A program made the translations under genes and the position numbers. Below the pieces are notes generated by a model. It worked only from the letters and a program-made list of their open reading frames with translations. It had not been told where the DNA came from and ran no database searches. Of a DNA stretch of 64,000 nucleotides, positions 40,884 to 49,345 are shown piece after piece. This stretch comes from DASSQJ01 sp963773655 (GTDB taxonomy: Bacteria; Actinomycetota; Actinomycetes; Actinomycetales; Dermatophilaceae), in NCBI GenBank assembly GCA_963773655.1, contig CAVZBX010000003.1:744001-808000 (forward strand), read 5' to 3'. Position 1 is the first letter of the stretch. Each line of letters opens with the position of its first letter.

Positions 40884-42430
40884 TGCCCGCCGAGTTCCAG
40901 GCCGTCGACGTCAGCTACGCCGCGATCGCGCCCATGCTCATCGTGGTCGCCGGCGCCCTCGTCGGTGTCCTCGTCGAGGCGTTCGCCCCCCGCCTGCGTC
41001 GGCACACCATCCAGGTCTGGCTCACCACCCTGGCGCTGGGGGCCGCGCTCGTCGTCCTCGTGCTGTTCTCCCGCGACGCGCTGACCATCACCCTCGGGGG
41101 CTCGGTCGTCATCGACGGCGTCGCCATCTTCCTCCAGGGGTCGCTGCTCGCGCTCGCCCTCATCGCCGTGCTCGTCATGGCCGAGCGCTTCGGCGGGGTC
41201 GGGGCCGACGCGTTCACGCCGATGGGGGCGTCCACGCCGGGCTCCACCCAGGAGGCGGTCGCCACCCGCGCCGGCTACGCGACGAGCGAGGTCTTCCCGC
41301 TCACCCTCTTCGCGACCTTCGGGATGATGGTCTTCATCTCCGCGAACGACCTGATCACCATGTTCGTGGGCCTCGAGGTGCTCTCGCTGCCGCTCTACGT
41401 CATGACCGGCCTGGCCCGGCGTCGGCGGCTGCTCTCGCAGGAGGCGGCGCTGAAGTACTTCCTCCTCGGTGCCTTCTCGAGCGCCTTCTTCCTCTTCGGG
41501 GCGGCGCTGCTCTACGGGTACGCCGGGTCCTCGGACCTCAAGACGATCGCCCAGGCGATCTCGGCCAACTCCGGCGACCTCGACGGCTTCCTCCTCCCCG
41601 GCGTCGTGCTCACCCTCGTCGGGCTGCTCTTCAAGGTCGGTGCCGTCCCGTTCCACTCCTGGACCCCCGACGTCTACCAGGGCGCCCCCACGCCGCTCAC
41701 CGGCTTCATGGCGGCGTGCACGAAGCTCGCGGCCTTCGGGGCCATCCTGCGGCTCACCTACGTGGGGATCGCCCCCAACCGCTGGGACTGGCAGGTGGCG
41801 GTCGTCGTCGTCGCCGTCCTCACCATGGTGGTCGGTGCGGTCCTCTCGGTCACCCAGACCGACGTCAAGCGGCTGCTCGCCTACTCCTCGATCGCGCACG
41901 CCGGGTTCATCCTCGTCGGGGTGCTCGCGTTCTCCCAGGCCGCGGTCGGCGGCGTGATGTTCTACCTCGTCGCGTACGGCGCGACGACGATCGCGGCGTT
42001 CGCCGTCGTCACGATGGTGCGCCAGGACGGCTCCGAGGCCTCGCACCTCTCGCAGTGGGCGGGCCTCGGCCGGCGCCACCCGGTCGTCGCGGGCACCTTC
42101 TCGCTCCTCCTCCTCGCCTTCGCCGGCATCCCGCTCACCTCCGGCTTCATCGCGAAGTACGCCACCTTCGCGCCGGCGGTCGAGTCCGGCACCGCGGGGA
42201 CCGTCATGGTCGTCGTCGGCGTGCTCGCCTCGGCGGTCACCGCCTTCGTCTACGTCCGGCTCATCGTGCTGATGTACTTCACCGAGCCGGTCGAGGGCGT
42301 GGTGGCCCTCACCCCGTCCGTGCCGTCGACGATCGCCATCACCGTCGGCGTGCTCGCGACCGTCGTCATCGGTGTGGTGCCGGCGTACCTGCTCGACCTC
42401 GCGAGCTCGTCCTCGCAGTTCCTCTTGTGA
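40883..42430 (+). CDS. nuoN: NADH-quinone oxidoreductase subunit N (main complex I)
   Basis: 515 residues, antiporter-like subunit nearest the quinone module. Seen: MFVGLEVLSLPLYVMTGL with the channel glutamate, LVGLLFKVGAVPFHSWTPDVYQGAPTPLTGFMAACTKLAAF with the lysines, and DVKRLLAYSSIAHAGFILVG. About 20 residues after PMGAS form a small hydrophilic loop typical of actinobacteria. Last of the fourteen nuo genes; the GTG of the polyprenyl synthase overlaps its stop. Confidence 0.98.
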   Translation: MPAEFQAVDVSYAAIAPMLIVVAGALVGVLVEAFAPRLRRHTIQVWLTTLALGAALVVLVLFSRDALTITLGGSVVIDGVAIFLQGSLLALALIAVLVMAERFGGVGADAFTPMGASTPGSTQEAVATRAGYATSEVFPLTLFATFGMMVFISANDLITMFVGLEVLSLPLYVMTGLARRRRLLSQEAALKYFLLGAFSSAFFLFGAALLYGYAGSSDLKTIAQAISANSGDLDGFLLPGVVLTLVGLLFKVGAVPFHSWTPDVYQGAPTPLTGFMAACTKLAAFGAILRLTYVGIAPNRWDWQVAVVVVAVLTMVVGAVLSVTQTDVKRLLAYSSIAHAGFILVGVLAFSQAAVGGVMFYLVAYGATTIAAFAVVTMVRQDGSEASHLSQWAGLGRRHPVVAGTFSLLLLAFAGIPLTSGFIAKYATFAPAVESGTAGTVMVVVGVLASAVTAFVYVRLIVLMYFTEPVEGVVALTPSVPSTIAITVGVLATVVIGVVPAYLLDLASSSSQFLL

Positions 42431-43452
42431 GCGCGGCGGCCGCCACCGGGTCGCGCGGGACGCCCTCGGTGCTCGCCCTCCCCGGGGCGAGCGAGCAGCT
42501 GCGGGCCCGTCTCGGCGCCGGGCTGGCGGCCGTCAACGACCTCGTCGAGGAGCGGGTCGACCACGAGGACCCGTTCATCGCCGAGGCGAGCGCGCACCTC
42601 GTGGCGGCGGGTGGCAAGCGGTTCCGCCCGCTGCTCACCCTGCTCGCGGCCGAGCTCGGCAGCGGCACCGACGAGCGGGTGGTCGCCGCCGCCGCGGGCG
42701 TCGAGCTCACCCACCTGGCCTCGCTGTACCACGACGACGTCATGGACGAGGCCGACGTGCGGCGTGGTGCGCCCAGCGCCAACGCGCTGTACGGCAACTC
42801 CACCGCCATCCTCGTCGGGGACCTGCTCTTCGGCACGGCGTCCGACATCGTGGCCGACCTCGGCCCGGAGGCGGTGAAGATCCAGGCGCGCACCTTCGTG
42901 CGGCTCTGCGCCGGGCAGATCCGCGACGACCGACCGTGCCCCCCGGACCAGGACCCGGTCGACTACTACCTCGGCGTGCTCGCCGACAAGACCGGGGTGC
43001 TCATCGCCACCGCCGCCCGGTACGGCGCGATGTTCTCGGGCTGCCCTCCCGAGGTCGTCGAGACGATGCGCGAGTTCGGGGAGCGGCTGGGCGTCGCGTT
43101 CCAGCTGGCCGACGACCTCATCGACATCGCCTCGGACGCCGACGACTCGGGGAAGACCCCGGGCACCGACCTGCGCGAGGGCAAGCGCACCCTGCCGGTG
43201 CTGCACGCACTCGCCTCCACCGACCCCGCCGACGCCCGGCTCCGCGAGCTCCTCACCGGTGACCTCACCGACGACGAGCGGCTCGCGGAGGCGCTGCGGC
43301 TGCTCCGCGCCCACCCGGCCATGGAGCAGGCCCGGGCGGACACCGAGGCGGTGGCCCGGCGGGCGCAACAGGTGCTCGACCCGCTGCCGCCGAGCGAGGC
43401 CAAGGACGCCCTGTACGCCCTCGCCACCGGCGTCGTCACCCGCGCCGGCTGA
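42427..43452 (+). CDS. Polyprenyl diphosphate synthase (menaquinone side chain)
   Basis: 341-residue trans-prenyltransferase that elongates isopentenyl diphosphate to the long-chain donor used by MenA. Seen: GGKRFRPLLTLLAAEL, first Asp-rich motif SLYHDDVMDEADVRRG, second motif VAFQLADDLIDIASD, and GKRTLPVLHAL. The residues before the first motif (LTHLASLYHDD) carry only one bulky aromatic, which fits a long-chain (C40-C50) product, but exact length cannot be read. GTGA overlap with nuoN places tail synthesis in the complex I operon. Confidence 0.93.
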   Translation: MSAAAATGSRGTPSVLALPGASEQLRARLGAGLAAVNDLVEERVDHEDPFIAEASAHLVAAGGKRFRPLLTLLAAELGSGTDERVVAAAAGVELTHLASLYHDDVMDEADVRRGAPSANALYGNSTAILVGDLLFGTASDIVADLGPEAVKIQARTFVRLCAGQIRDDRPCPPDQDPVDYYLGVLADKTGVLIATAARYGAMFSGCPPEVVETMREFGERLGVAFQLADDLIDIASDADDSGKTPGTDLREGKRTLPVLHALASTDPADARLRELLTGDLTDDERLAEALRLLRAHPAMEQARADTEAVARRAQQVLDPLPPSEAKDALYALATGVVTRAG

Positions 43453-43479
43453 CGACCCGCCCCCGCTCACCGGTCGCTA

Positions 43480-43485
43480 TAGAGT
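43480..43485 (+). promoter_or_regulatory. -10 box (TAGAGT), leaderless start of the racemase-fold gene
   Basis: TAGAGT, then CGCCGC, then the GTG at 43492, in the 39-base gap after the polyprenyl synthase. Confidence 0.5.
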
Positions 43486-43491
43486 CGCCGC

Positions 43492-44661
43492 GTGGTGACG
43501 GTGCCGGACGACGTGCTCGCGCGGTGGGACGCGGCGACCGCGGGCACCACGGCGCCGTTCGTCGCCCTCGACCTCGACGCGCTCGAGGCCAACGCCGACG
43601 ACCTGGTCCGCCGCGCTGCGGGGCGCCCGGTGCGGGTGGCCTCGAAGTCGGTGCGGTGCAGGGACGTCCTGGCCCGGGTCCTGGCCCGTCCCGGCTTCGC
43701 GGGCGTCATGGCCTACGCCGTGGCCGAGGCCGCCTGGCTCGTCCGCAGCGACGTGCGCGACGTCCTCGTCGCCTACCCGTCGGTCGACGTCGCCGCGCTG
43801 CGCGACGTCGGCGGCGAGGACCTGCTCCGCCGCGAGGTCACCGTCACCGTCGACTCGGTCGAGCACGTCGACTGGCTGCGGGCCACACTCGGTGACACGG
43901 TCCGCGGCCTCGGGGTGGCGGTGGACGTCGACGCCTCGCTGCGCGTGGGCCGGCTTCACCTCGGCGTCCGCCGCTCGCCGACGCGCACGCCGGAGCAGGC
44001 CCTCGGCGTCGTCAGGGCAGCCCTGGAGGTGGGGATGGAGGTGCGCGGGCTGATGTTCTACGACGCCCAGGTGGCGGGGCTGCCCGACTCCGGGCCGCAC
44101 CTGCGCCTGCTCAAGCGCCGCTCGGTGGCCGAGCTCGTCGAGCGGAGGACCGCCGTGGTGGCAGCGGTCCGGCGCGAGGCGGAGCTCGCGTTCGTCAACG
44201 GCGGCGGCACCGGCAGCCTGCACCGGTACGGGGAGGACGAGGTGGTGACCGAGCTGGCCGCCGGGTCGGGCCTGTACGGCCCCACCCTCTTCGACGGCTA
44301 CGACGACTTCACACCGGCCCCGGCGATGGCGTTCGCGCTGCCGGTCGTGCGCCGGCCCGCGGCGGGCGTGGTCACGGCGTTCGGTGGCGGGTACGTGGCG
44401 AGCGGCGAGCCGGGCTGGTCGCGGGTGCCCACCCCGGCGCGCCGCGGCTGGTCGTTGCTGCGCGCCGAGGCTGCGGGCGAGGTGCAGACCCCGGTGCGCG
44501 GCGCGGGGGTCGGCGCCCTCCGGCTCGGTGACCGCGTCTGGATGCGCGGGGCCAAGGCCGGCGAGCTGCTCGAGCGGTTCGACGCCGTGCACCTGCTGCG
44601 GGGCGTGGCCGGTGCCGGCGCGGTGCCGACCTACCGGGGCGAGGGGCGGTGCTTCGGGTGA
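43492..44661 (+). CDS. Alanine racemase N-terminal-fold PLP enzyme (amino acid deaminase/aldolase type)
   Basis: 389 residues. Fold-type III PLP barrel: FVALDLDALEANADDLVRRAAGRPVRVASKSVR, where Lys52 forms the Schiff base; GVMAYAVAEAAWL; VNGGGTGSLHRY near the cofactor phosphate; and C-terminal LRLGDRVWMRGAKAGELLERFDAVHLL. This group is related to D-threonine aldolase/D-serine deaminase proteins, and the exact substrate is unknown. Its stop overlaps the start of an aldonolactone-oxidase-type gene, a pairing that recurs in actinobacteria. Confidence 0.88.
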   Translation: MVTVPDDVLARWDAATAGTTAPFVALDLDALEANADDLVRRAAGRPVRVASKSVRCRDVLARVLARPGFAGVMAYAVAEAAWLVRSDVRDVLVAYPSVDVAALRDVGGEDLLRREVTVTVDSVEHVDWLRATLGDTVRGLGVAVDVDASLRVGRLHLGVRRSPTRTPEQALGVVRAALEVGMEVRGLMFYDAQVAGLPDSGPHLRLLKRRSVAELVERRTAVVAAVRREAELAFVNGGGTGSLHRYGEDEVVTELAAGSGLYGPTLFDGYDDFTPAPAMAFALPVVRRPAAGVVTAFGGGYVASGEPGWSRVPTPARRGWSLLRAEAAGEVQTPVRGAGVGALRLGDRVWMRGAKAGELLERFDAVHLLRGVAGAGAVPTYRGEGRCFG

Positions 44662-45962
44662 CCGGGGTGTGGCGCAACTGGGCCGGCAACGTCGAGTCCC
44701 GTCCCTCCGCCGTCTCGCAGGTCTCGACGCTCGACGGGGTCCGGGCCGTGCTGCGGGCGGCCCGGGCCCGGGGGGCCACCGTGCGCGTGGCCGGTTCGGG
44801 GCACTCGTTCACCCCGCTCGTCGCCACCGACGGCGTGCTGCTGCGGGTCGACGGGCTCCGCGGCGTCGTGGCCGTCGACACGGACCGCCGCCGGGTGCGG
44901 GTGCTGGCCGGCACCCCGCTGCACGAGCTGAACCCCGCCCTGCAGGCCCACGGGCTGGCCCTGCCGAACCTCGGCGACATCGACCGCCAGACGATCAGCG
45001 GGGCCGTCGCCACCGGCACCCACGGCACCGGCAGCCGGCTGCGGGGCATCGCCGACGCGGTGTGCGGCCTCACCCTCGCGCTCGCCGACGGCACCGTGCT
45101 GGAGTGCTCCGCGGAGGTCGAGCCCGAGGTGTTCCACGCGGCCCGGGTGGGGCTCGGGGCGCTCGGGGTGGTCGTCGAGCTCGAGCTGCAGTGCGTGCCG
45201 GCCTTCCGCCTGCACGCCGTCGAGGGGGTGGAGTCGTTCGACGCGATGCTCGACGACATCCAGGCGGAGGCGGACGCGCACGACCACCTCGACCTGCACT
45301 GGTTCCCCCACACCGACCGGGTGATGGTCAAGCGCAACGACCGGGTCGCGGTGGGGGAGGGACCTGCGCCGCTGCCCGGCTGGCGCCGGTGGCTCGACGA
45401 CGAGCTGCTGTCGAACCGCGTCTACGAGGTCGTGAACCGGCTGGCAGCGGTGCGCCCGGGTGTCGTGCCCGGCCTGAACCGCGTCTCGGCCGCTGCGTGG
45501 TCATCACGCGAGTACGCCGACGACTCCTGGCGGGTGTTCTGCACGACTCGCGACGTCCGCTTCCTCGAGAGCGAGTACGCCGTCCCCCGGGCGGCGGTCG
45601 CGGACGTGCTGCGCCAGCTGCGGGCGTGGATCGACCGGTCCGACCAGGCGTCGCCCTTCCCGGTGGAGGTGCGCTTCATCGCGGCCGACGACATCTGGCT
45701 CTCGACGGCGTTCGAGCGCGACAACGCCTACGTCGCCGTGCACCAGTACCACCGGATGGACCACCGCGCCTACTTCGAGGCGTTCGAGGCCATCGCCGGC
45801 GAGCACGCGGGCCGCCCGCACTGGGGGAAGATGCACGCCCTCGGCGCCGACCGGCTGCGCGAGCTCTATCCCCGGTTCGCCGACTTCCTCGCCGTCCGCG
45901 ACCGGCTGGACCCCGACCGCCGCTTCGCCAACGCCCACCTCCGGCACCTCCTCGGCGACTGA
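44658..45962 (+). CDS. FAD-binding oxidoreductase of the D-arabinono-1,4-lactone oxidase family
   Basis: 434 residues. PCMH-type FAD domain: VRVAGSGHSFTPLVATDGVLLRV, whose His is the usual covalent flavin attachment point, then NLGDIDRQTISGAVATGTHGTG. The C-terminal ALO domain ends with GRPHWGKMHALGADRLRELYPRFADFLAVRDRLDPDRRFAN, including the active-site HWGKMH. Family members oxidise aldonolactones or alditols; the substrate here is not determined. The GTG at 44658 overlaps the upstream stop (GTGA) and is preferred over 44649. Confidence 0.93.
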   Translation: MTGVWRNWAGNVESRPSAVSQVSTLDGVRAVLRAARARGATVRVAGSGHSFTPLVATDGVLLRVDGLRGVVAVDTDRRRVRVLAGTPLHELNPALQAHGLALPNLGDIDRQTISGAVATGTHGTGSRLRGIADAVCGLTLALADGTVLECSAEVEPEVFHAARVGLGALGVVVELELQCVPAFRLHAVEGVESFDAMLDDIQAEADAHDHLDLHWFPHTDRVMVKRNDRVAVGEGPAPLPGWRRWLDDELLSNRVYEVVNRLAAVRPGVVPGLNRVSAAAWSSREYADDSWRVFCTTRDVRFLESEYAVPRAAVADVLRQLRAWIDRSDQASPFPVEVRFIAADDIWLSTAFERDNAYVAVHQYHRMDHRAYFEAFEAIAGEHAGRPHWGKMHALGADRLRELYPRFADFLAVRDRLDPDRRFANAHLRHLLGD

Positions 45963-46107
45963 CCGGGGCGGGGCGGCCCGCGTGCGGGCACCGGGGGCGG
46001 AACGGTGTCTGCTGGCAGCGCGCATGCGTCCGGTGCGCGGAGGCGGCCGCCCCGGCCACGGGCGAGGCTGGTGGGACAGGTTCACCACACCCCAACCAGG
46101 AGCGACC

Positions 46108-46410
46108 ATGTTCATCGCCATCCTCGACTTCTCGACCACCCCCGGCGACCGCGACCGGGCCCTGGCGCAGCTCGAGCGGGAGCGCCCCCGGGTCCGCGCG
46201 ATGCCGGGCAACCTTGCCTTCCGCGTCTACGCCTCCCGCGAGGACGACCGCACCGTGACGGTGGTCCACGAGTGGGCCGACCAGGCGTCGTTCGCCGCCT
46301 ACCTGGGGTCGGCGGCCTTCGCACGGTCCAACGCCGTGCTGCGGCCGCTCGTCACCGAGGGTCCCGTGAGCCGTCGCTTCCGCGCCGACCTCGTCGAGTC
46401 GGTCGCCTGA
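46108..46410 (+). CDS. Antibiotic biosynthesis monooxygenase (ABM)-domain protein
   Basis: 100 residues, one dimeric alpha-beta barrel domain: IAILDFSTTPGDRDRALAQLERERPRVRAMPGNLAFRVYAS, then VTVVHEWADQASFAAYLGSAAF. Quinol monooxygenases and heme-degrading enzymes share this fold; the sequence alone does not decide between them. CAGGAG lies five bases before the ATG. The 145-base upstream gap holds only a small GC hairpin (45976-45989). The next gene is an AraC regulator, so the pair may form a regulatory unit. Confidence 0.85.
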   Translation: MFIAILDFSTTPGDRDRALAQLERERPRVRAMPGNLAFRVYASREDDRTVTVVHEWADQASFAAYLGSAAFARSNAVLRPLVTEGPVSRRFRADLVESVA

Positions 46411-46426
46411 CCGGCGACGGCGTCCC

Positions 46427-46432
46427 TACGAT
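46427..46432 (+). promoter_or_regulatory. -10 box (TACGAT) of the AraC-type gene
   Basis: TACGAT lies 20 bases before the GTG at 46453. A GTG at the leaderless spacing (46439) stops after five codons, so the true start is probably 46453, served by the GGGAG seven bases upstream. Confidence 0.4.
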
Positions 46433-46452
46433 CGGCGCGTGGGAGCCCACCC

Positions 46453-47205
46453 GTGACCCGCGAGGCGTTCGCGTTCACCCGGTCCTTCGCGCCGACCGGG
46501 CCCCGGGAGCTGGTCGTGGACCGGCACTACCTGCTGTGCGCCGGCTCCGGGGCGTTGCGGCTCGAGGCGGAGGGGCAGCGCTGGCTGCTGCCTCCGGCCC
46601 GGGCGGCCCTCCTGCGTGCCGGCCGGCCGGTCGTCGTCGCGATCCCCCAGCCCGCGACGACGGCCTCGGTGCTCTTCCACGTCGACTTCGCGCCCCCGCC
46701 GCCACGGGCCCTGACGGTCTTCGACCTCGACCCACTCGCCCGGGCGCTGGTCGCGGAGTGCAGCGGCTGGCAGGAGTCGGCGGACCCCCTGCCGCCCTAC
46801 GCCCGGACCCTGTTCGCCGCCCTCGCCGCGGTCGCGTGGCGGCTCGCGGAGGAGCCCAGCCCGGTCGTCGTGCCGGCGGGCCGGTCCGTCGAGGTGCGAG
46901 CGGCGCTGCGGCTCACCGAGGAACGGCTCGGCGGGGACGTCCGCTTCGAGGAGGTCGCCGATGCGGTGGGACTGGTCCCCCGGTCGCTGGCGCGCAGGTT
47001 CGAGGCCGAGCTCGGGATGAGCTGGCGCGCCGTCGTCCGGCGGATGCGGGTGCTGCAGGCGGTCGAGCGGCTCGCCGCCGACGACACACCGGTCACGACC
47101 ATCGCCCACGAGGTGGGCTACGGCTCGCTGTCGGCGTTCAACGCCGCGTTCCGCGAGCTCACCGGCAGGACGCCGTCCGACTACCGCGCCACCTTCACCG
47201 GCTGA
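46453..47205 (+). CDS. AraC family transcriptional regulator
   Basis: 250 residues. N-terminal cupin-like sensor half (about 1-135), then two helix-turn-helix units: RFEEVADAVGLVPRSLARRFEAELGMSWRAVVRRMRVL and TTIAHEVGYGSLSAFNAAFRELTGRTPSDYR. The second matches the AraC signature. The effector is unknown. It directly follows the ABM protein gene on the same strand with its own promoter; that gene is the obvious candidate target. It converges with the RarD-type permease, with 26 bases between the stops. Confidence 0.92.
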   Translation: MTREAFAFTRSFAPTGPRELVVDRHYLLCAGSGALRLEAEGQRWLLPPARAALLRAGRPVVVAIPQPATTASVLFHVDFAPPPPRALTVFDLDPLARALVAECSGWQESADPLPPYARTLFAALAAVAWRLAEEPSPVVVPAGRSVEVRAALRLTEERLGGDVRFEEVADAVGLVPRSLARRFEAELGMSWRAVVRRMRVLQAVERLAADDTPVTTIAHEVGYGSLSAFNAAFRELTGRTPSDYRATFTG

Positions 47206-47231
47206 GAGCGCCGGGGCCCGGGGGCAGGGGC

Positions 47232-48239
47232 TCAGGGGCAGGGCTCGGAGGCCTCGGCGACCTCGTCGCCGGCGATGGCGACGGAGGCGGGGCTCGCGGC
47301 GGCGGCCGCCGCCCGACGGGTGGAGCGCGCCGCCCGCAGCGAGTCCCAGCTGAGCACGACGAGCGCCACCCAGACGATGCCGAAGCCGACCCACAGCCGG
47401 CCCGACACGTGCTCCCCCAGGAGCACCACGCCGACGACGAGCTGGAGCACGGGGGTGATGAACTGGATCAGCCCGACCGTGACGAGCGGGATCCGCCGGG
47501 CCGCGGCCGCGAAGAACAGGAGGGGAACGGCGGTGACCACCCCCGCGAGCACGAGCAGCGCGGTGTGCCAGGCACCGTGCCCGGTGAAGGTGGTCTCGCC
47601 ACGGGCGGTCAGGACGAGGAGCACCCCGACCGCGATCGGGGCGAGCAGCGCCGTCTCGGCGGCGAGCGAGTGCATCGCGGCGAGCGTGGCGCCCACGCGC
47701 TTCTTGGTCAGCCCGTAGAGGCCGAAGGAGAACGCGAGCACCAGCGGGATCCACGGCACGACCCCACCGGCCACGGTGAGGTAGAGGGCGGCGACGGCTC
47801 CGATGCCCACCGCGGCCCACTGCCCCGGCCGCAGCCGCTCGCGCAGGACGACGACGCCGAGGGCCACGGTGACGATCGGGTTGAGGAAGTACCCGAGGGC
47901 CGCCTCGTAGGTGCGGCCGGTGAGGACGGCGAGCACGTAGACCGTCCAGTTGACGGCGATGAGCAGCCCCGCGACGGCGATGCCGCCGAGGAGGCGGCGC
48001 CGGGCGAGCAGGGGCCGCACCCATCCGAGGTCTCGGCGGACCAGGAGCACGAGCGCGCACACGGCGAGCGTCCACAGGATGCGGTGGGCGAGCACCTCGA
48101 AGGCTCCGGACGGCTCCAGCGCGGCGAAGTAGAGCGGGAACAGCCCCCAGATGCCGTAGGCGAGGAAGCCGTAGACGGTGCCGCGCCGGAGCTCGGCGGG
48201 GTCCTCGGTCGGAGCGGGTGGGCCGGTGCGGCCCGTCAC
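47232..48239 (-). CDS. rarD: RarD family EamA-type permease
   Basis: 335 residues with ten hydrophobic helices in two EamA halves. RarD hallmarks: GFLAYGIWGLFPLYFAALEPSGAFEVLAHRILW at the start and ALGYFLNPIVTVALGVVVLRERL. RarD was first associated with chloramphenicol sensitivity, but its substrate is not established; transport of a small metabolite is likely. The GTG at 48239 overlaps the korB stop (GTGA) and is preferred over 48251, placing it at the end of the korA-korB-rarD operon. The C-terminus is Ala-rich. Confidence 0.9.
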   Translation of the reverse strand: MTGRTGPPAPTEDPAELRRGTVYGFLAYGIWGLFPLYFAALEPSGAFEVLAHRILWTLAVCALVLLVRRDLGWVRPLLARRRLLGGIAVAGLLIAVNWTVYVLAVLTGRTYEAALGYFLNPIVTVALGVVVLRERLRPGQWAAVGIGAVAALYLTVAGGVVPWIPLVLAFSFGLYGLTKKRVGATLAAMHSLAAETALLAPIAVGVLLVLTARGETTFTGHGAWHTALLVLAGVVTAVPLLFFAAAARRIPLVTVGLIQFITPVLQLVVGVVLLGEHVSGRLWVGFGIVWVALVVLSWDSLRAARSTRRAAAAAASPASVAIAGDEVAEASEPCP

Positions 48240-49345
48240 CCCACGGTCCACGTGTCGCGGCCGCGGAGGAGCTCGTCGAGGTCGTCGTCGGTGGCCGGGC
48301 CGCCGGCGGTCTCCACGGCGCCGGTGACCTGCGCGCGCACGACGTCGTCGTACGTGGGCCGGTCGACCCGGCGGAAGACGCCCATCGGCACGTGCGTCAT
48401 CTCCGGCGAGTCCAGGCGGGAGAGCGCGAACGCCTGGCTCGGGTCCTCACGCGCCGGGTCGTGGACGACGACCTCCCGGCCCCCCTCGGAGCCGAGCGGG
48501 ACGAACTCCATCGCCCCCCCGGCCGCCCGCACGAGCACGCGGCGGTCGCCCTCCGGGCCGACCGTCACCGGCTCGCCCGCCCGCAGTCGCACGATCCGGG
48601 CCTCCTGCTGCGACCGGTCCTTGAGCACCTCGAACGCGCCGTCGTTGAAGATCGGGCAGTTCTGGTAGATCTCGACGAGCGAGGCGCCGCGGTGCTCGGC
48701 CGCGGCCCGCAGCACCTGACCGAGCTCGGCCCGGTCGGACTCCATGACCCGGGCGACGAAGCTGGCCTCGGCCCCGAGCGCGAGCGACACCGGGTTGAAC
48801 GGGGTGTCGACCGAGCCCAGCGGCGTCGACTTGGTGACCGAGCCCGGCTTCGAGGTGGGGGAGTACTGCCCCTTGGTGAGGCCGTAGATCTGGTTGTTGA
48901 AGAGCAGGATCGTCAGGTTGACGTTGCGGCGCAGCGCATGGATCAGGTGGTTGCCGCCGATCGAGAGCGCGTCGCCGTCACCGGTGACCACCCACACCGA
49001 CAGGTCGGACCGGGAGGTGGCCAGGCCGGTGGCGATGGCCGGTGCCCGCCCGTGGATGGAGTGCATCCCGTAGGTGTCGAGGTAGTACGGGAACCGTGAG
49101 CTGCACCCGATCCCCGAGACGAAGACGATGTTCTCGCGCCGCAGCCCGAGCTCGGGGAGGAAGGACTGGACGGCGGCGAGGATGACGTAGTCGCCGCAGC
49201 CCGGGCACCAGCGGACCTCCTGGTCGGAGGTGAAGTCCCGCTTGGACTGGGCGGCGTCCTCGGGTGAGAGGTGCGGCACGTGCTCGAGGCCGCTGCCCGG
49301 CATGCCGAGGTGCACGACCTCCCTCGCGCGGTCGATCGTGGTCAC
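48236..49345 (-). CDS. korB: 2-oxoacid:ferredoxin oxidoreductase, beta subunit (KorB-type)
   Basis: 369 residues. ThDP-binding beta subunit: RWCPGCGDYVILAAVQSFLPELGL, GIGCSSRFPYYLDTYGMHSIHGRAPAIATGLA, and the ThDP/Mg motif VVTGDGDALSIGGNHLIHALRRN with ILLFNNQIYGLTKGQYSPT. Single 4Fe-4S cysteines CPGC are present. With KorA it oxidatively decarboxylates 2-oxoglutarate (most likely) to succinyl-CoA and reduces ferredoxin. Extra ~50 residues at the C-terminus are lineage-specific. The GTG overlaps the korA stop. Confidence 0.95.
   Translation of the reverse strand: MTTIDRAREVVHLGMPGSGLEHVPHLSPEDAAQSKRDFTSDQEVRWCPGCGDYVILAAVQSFLPELGLRRENIVFVSGIGCSSRFPYYLDTYGMHSIHGRAPAIATGLATSRSDLSVWVVTGDGDALSIGGNHLIHALRRNVNLTILLFNNQIYGLTKGQYSPTSKPGSVTKSTPLGSVDTPFNPVSLALGAEASFVARVMESDRAELGQVLRAAAEHRGASLVEIYQNCPIFNDGAFEVLKDRSQQEARIVRLRAGEPVTVGPEGDRRVLVRAAGGAMEFVPLGSEGGREVVVHDPAREDPSQAFALSRLDSPEMTHVPMGVFRRVDRPTYDDVVRAQVTGAVETAGGPATDDDLDELLRGRDTWTVG

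Noticed and set aside
45976..45989. GCCCGC-GT-GCGGGC as a terminator after the aldonolactone oxidase gene
   Set aside because: The loop is only two bases and the arms are short; such GC palindromes occur by chance in this composition.
46439..46456. GTG at leaderless spacing before the AraC-type gene
   Set aside because: It stops after five codons and is not in frame with the regulator.
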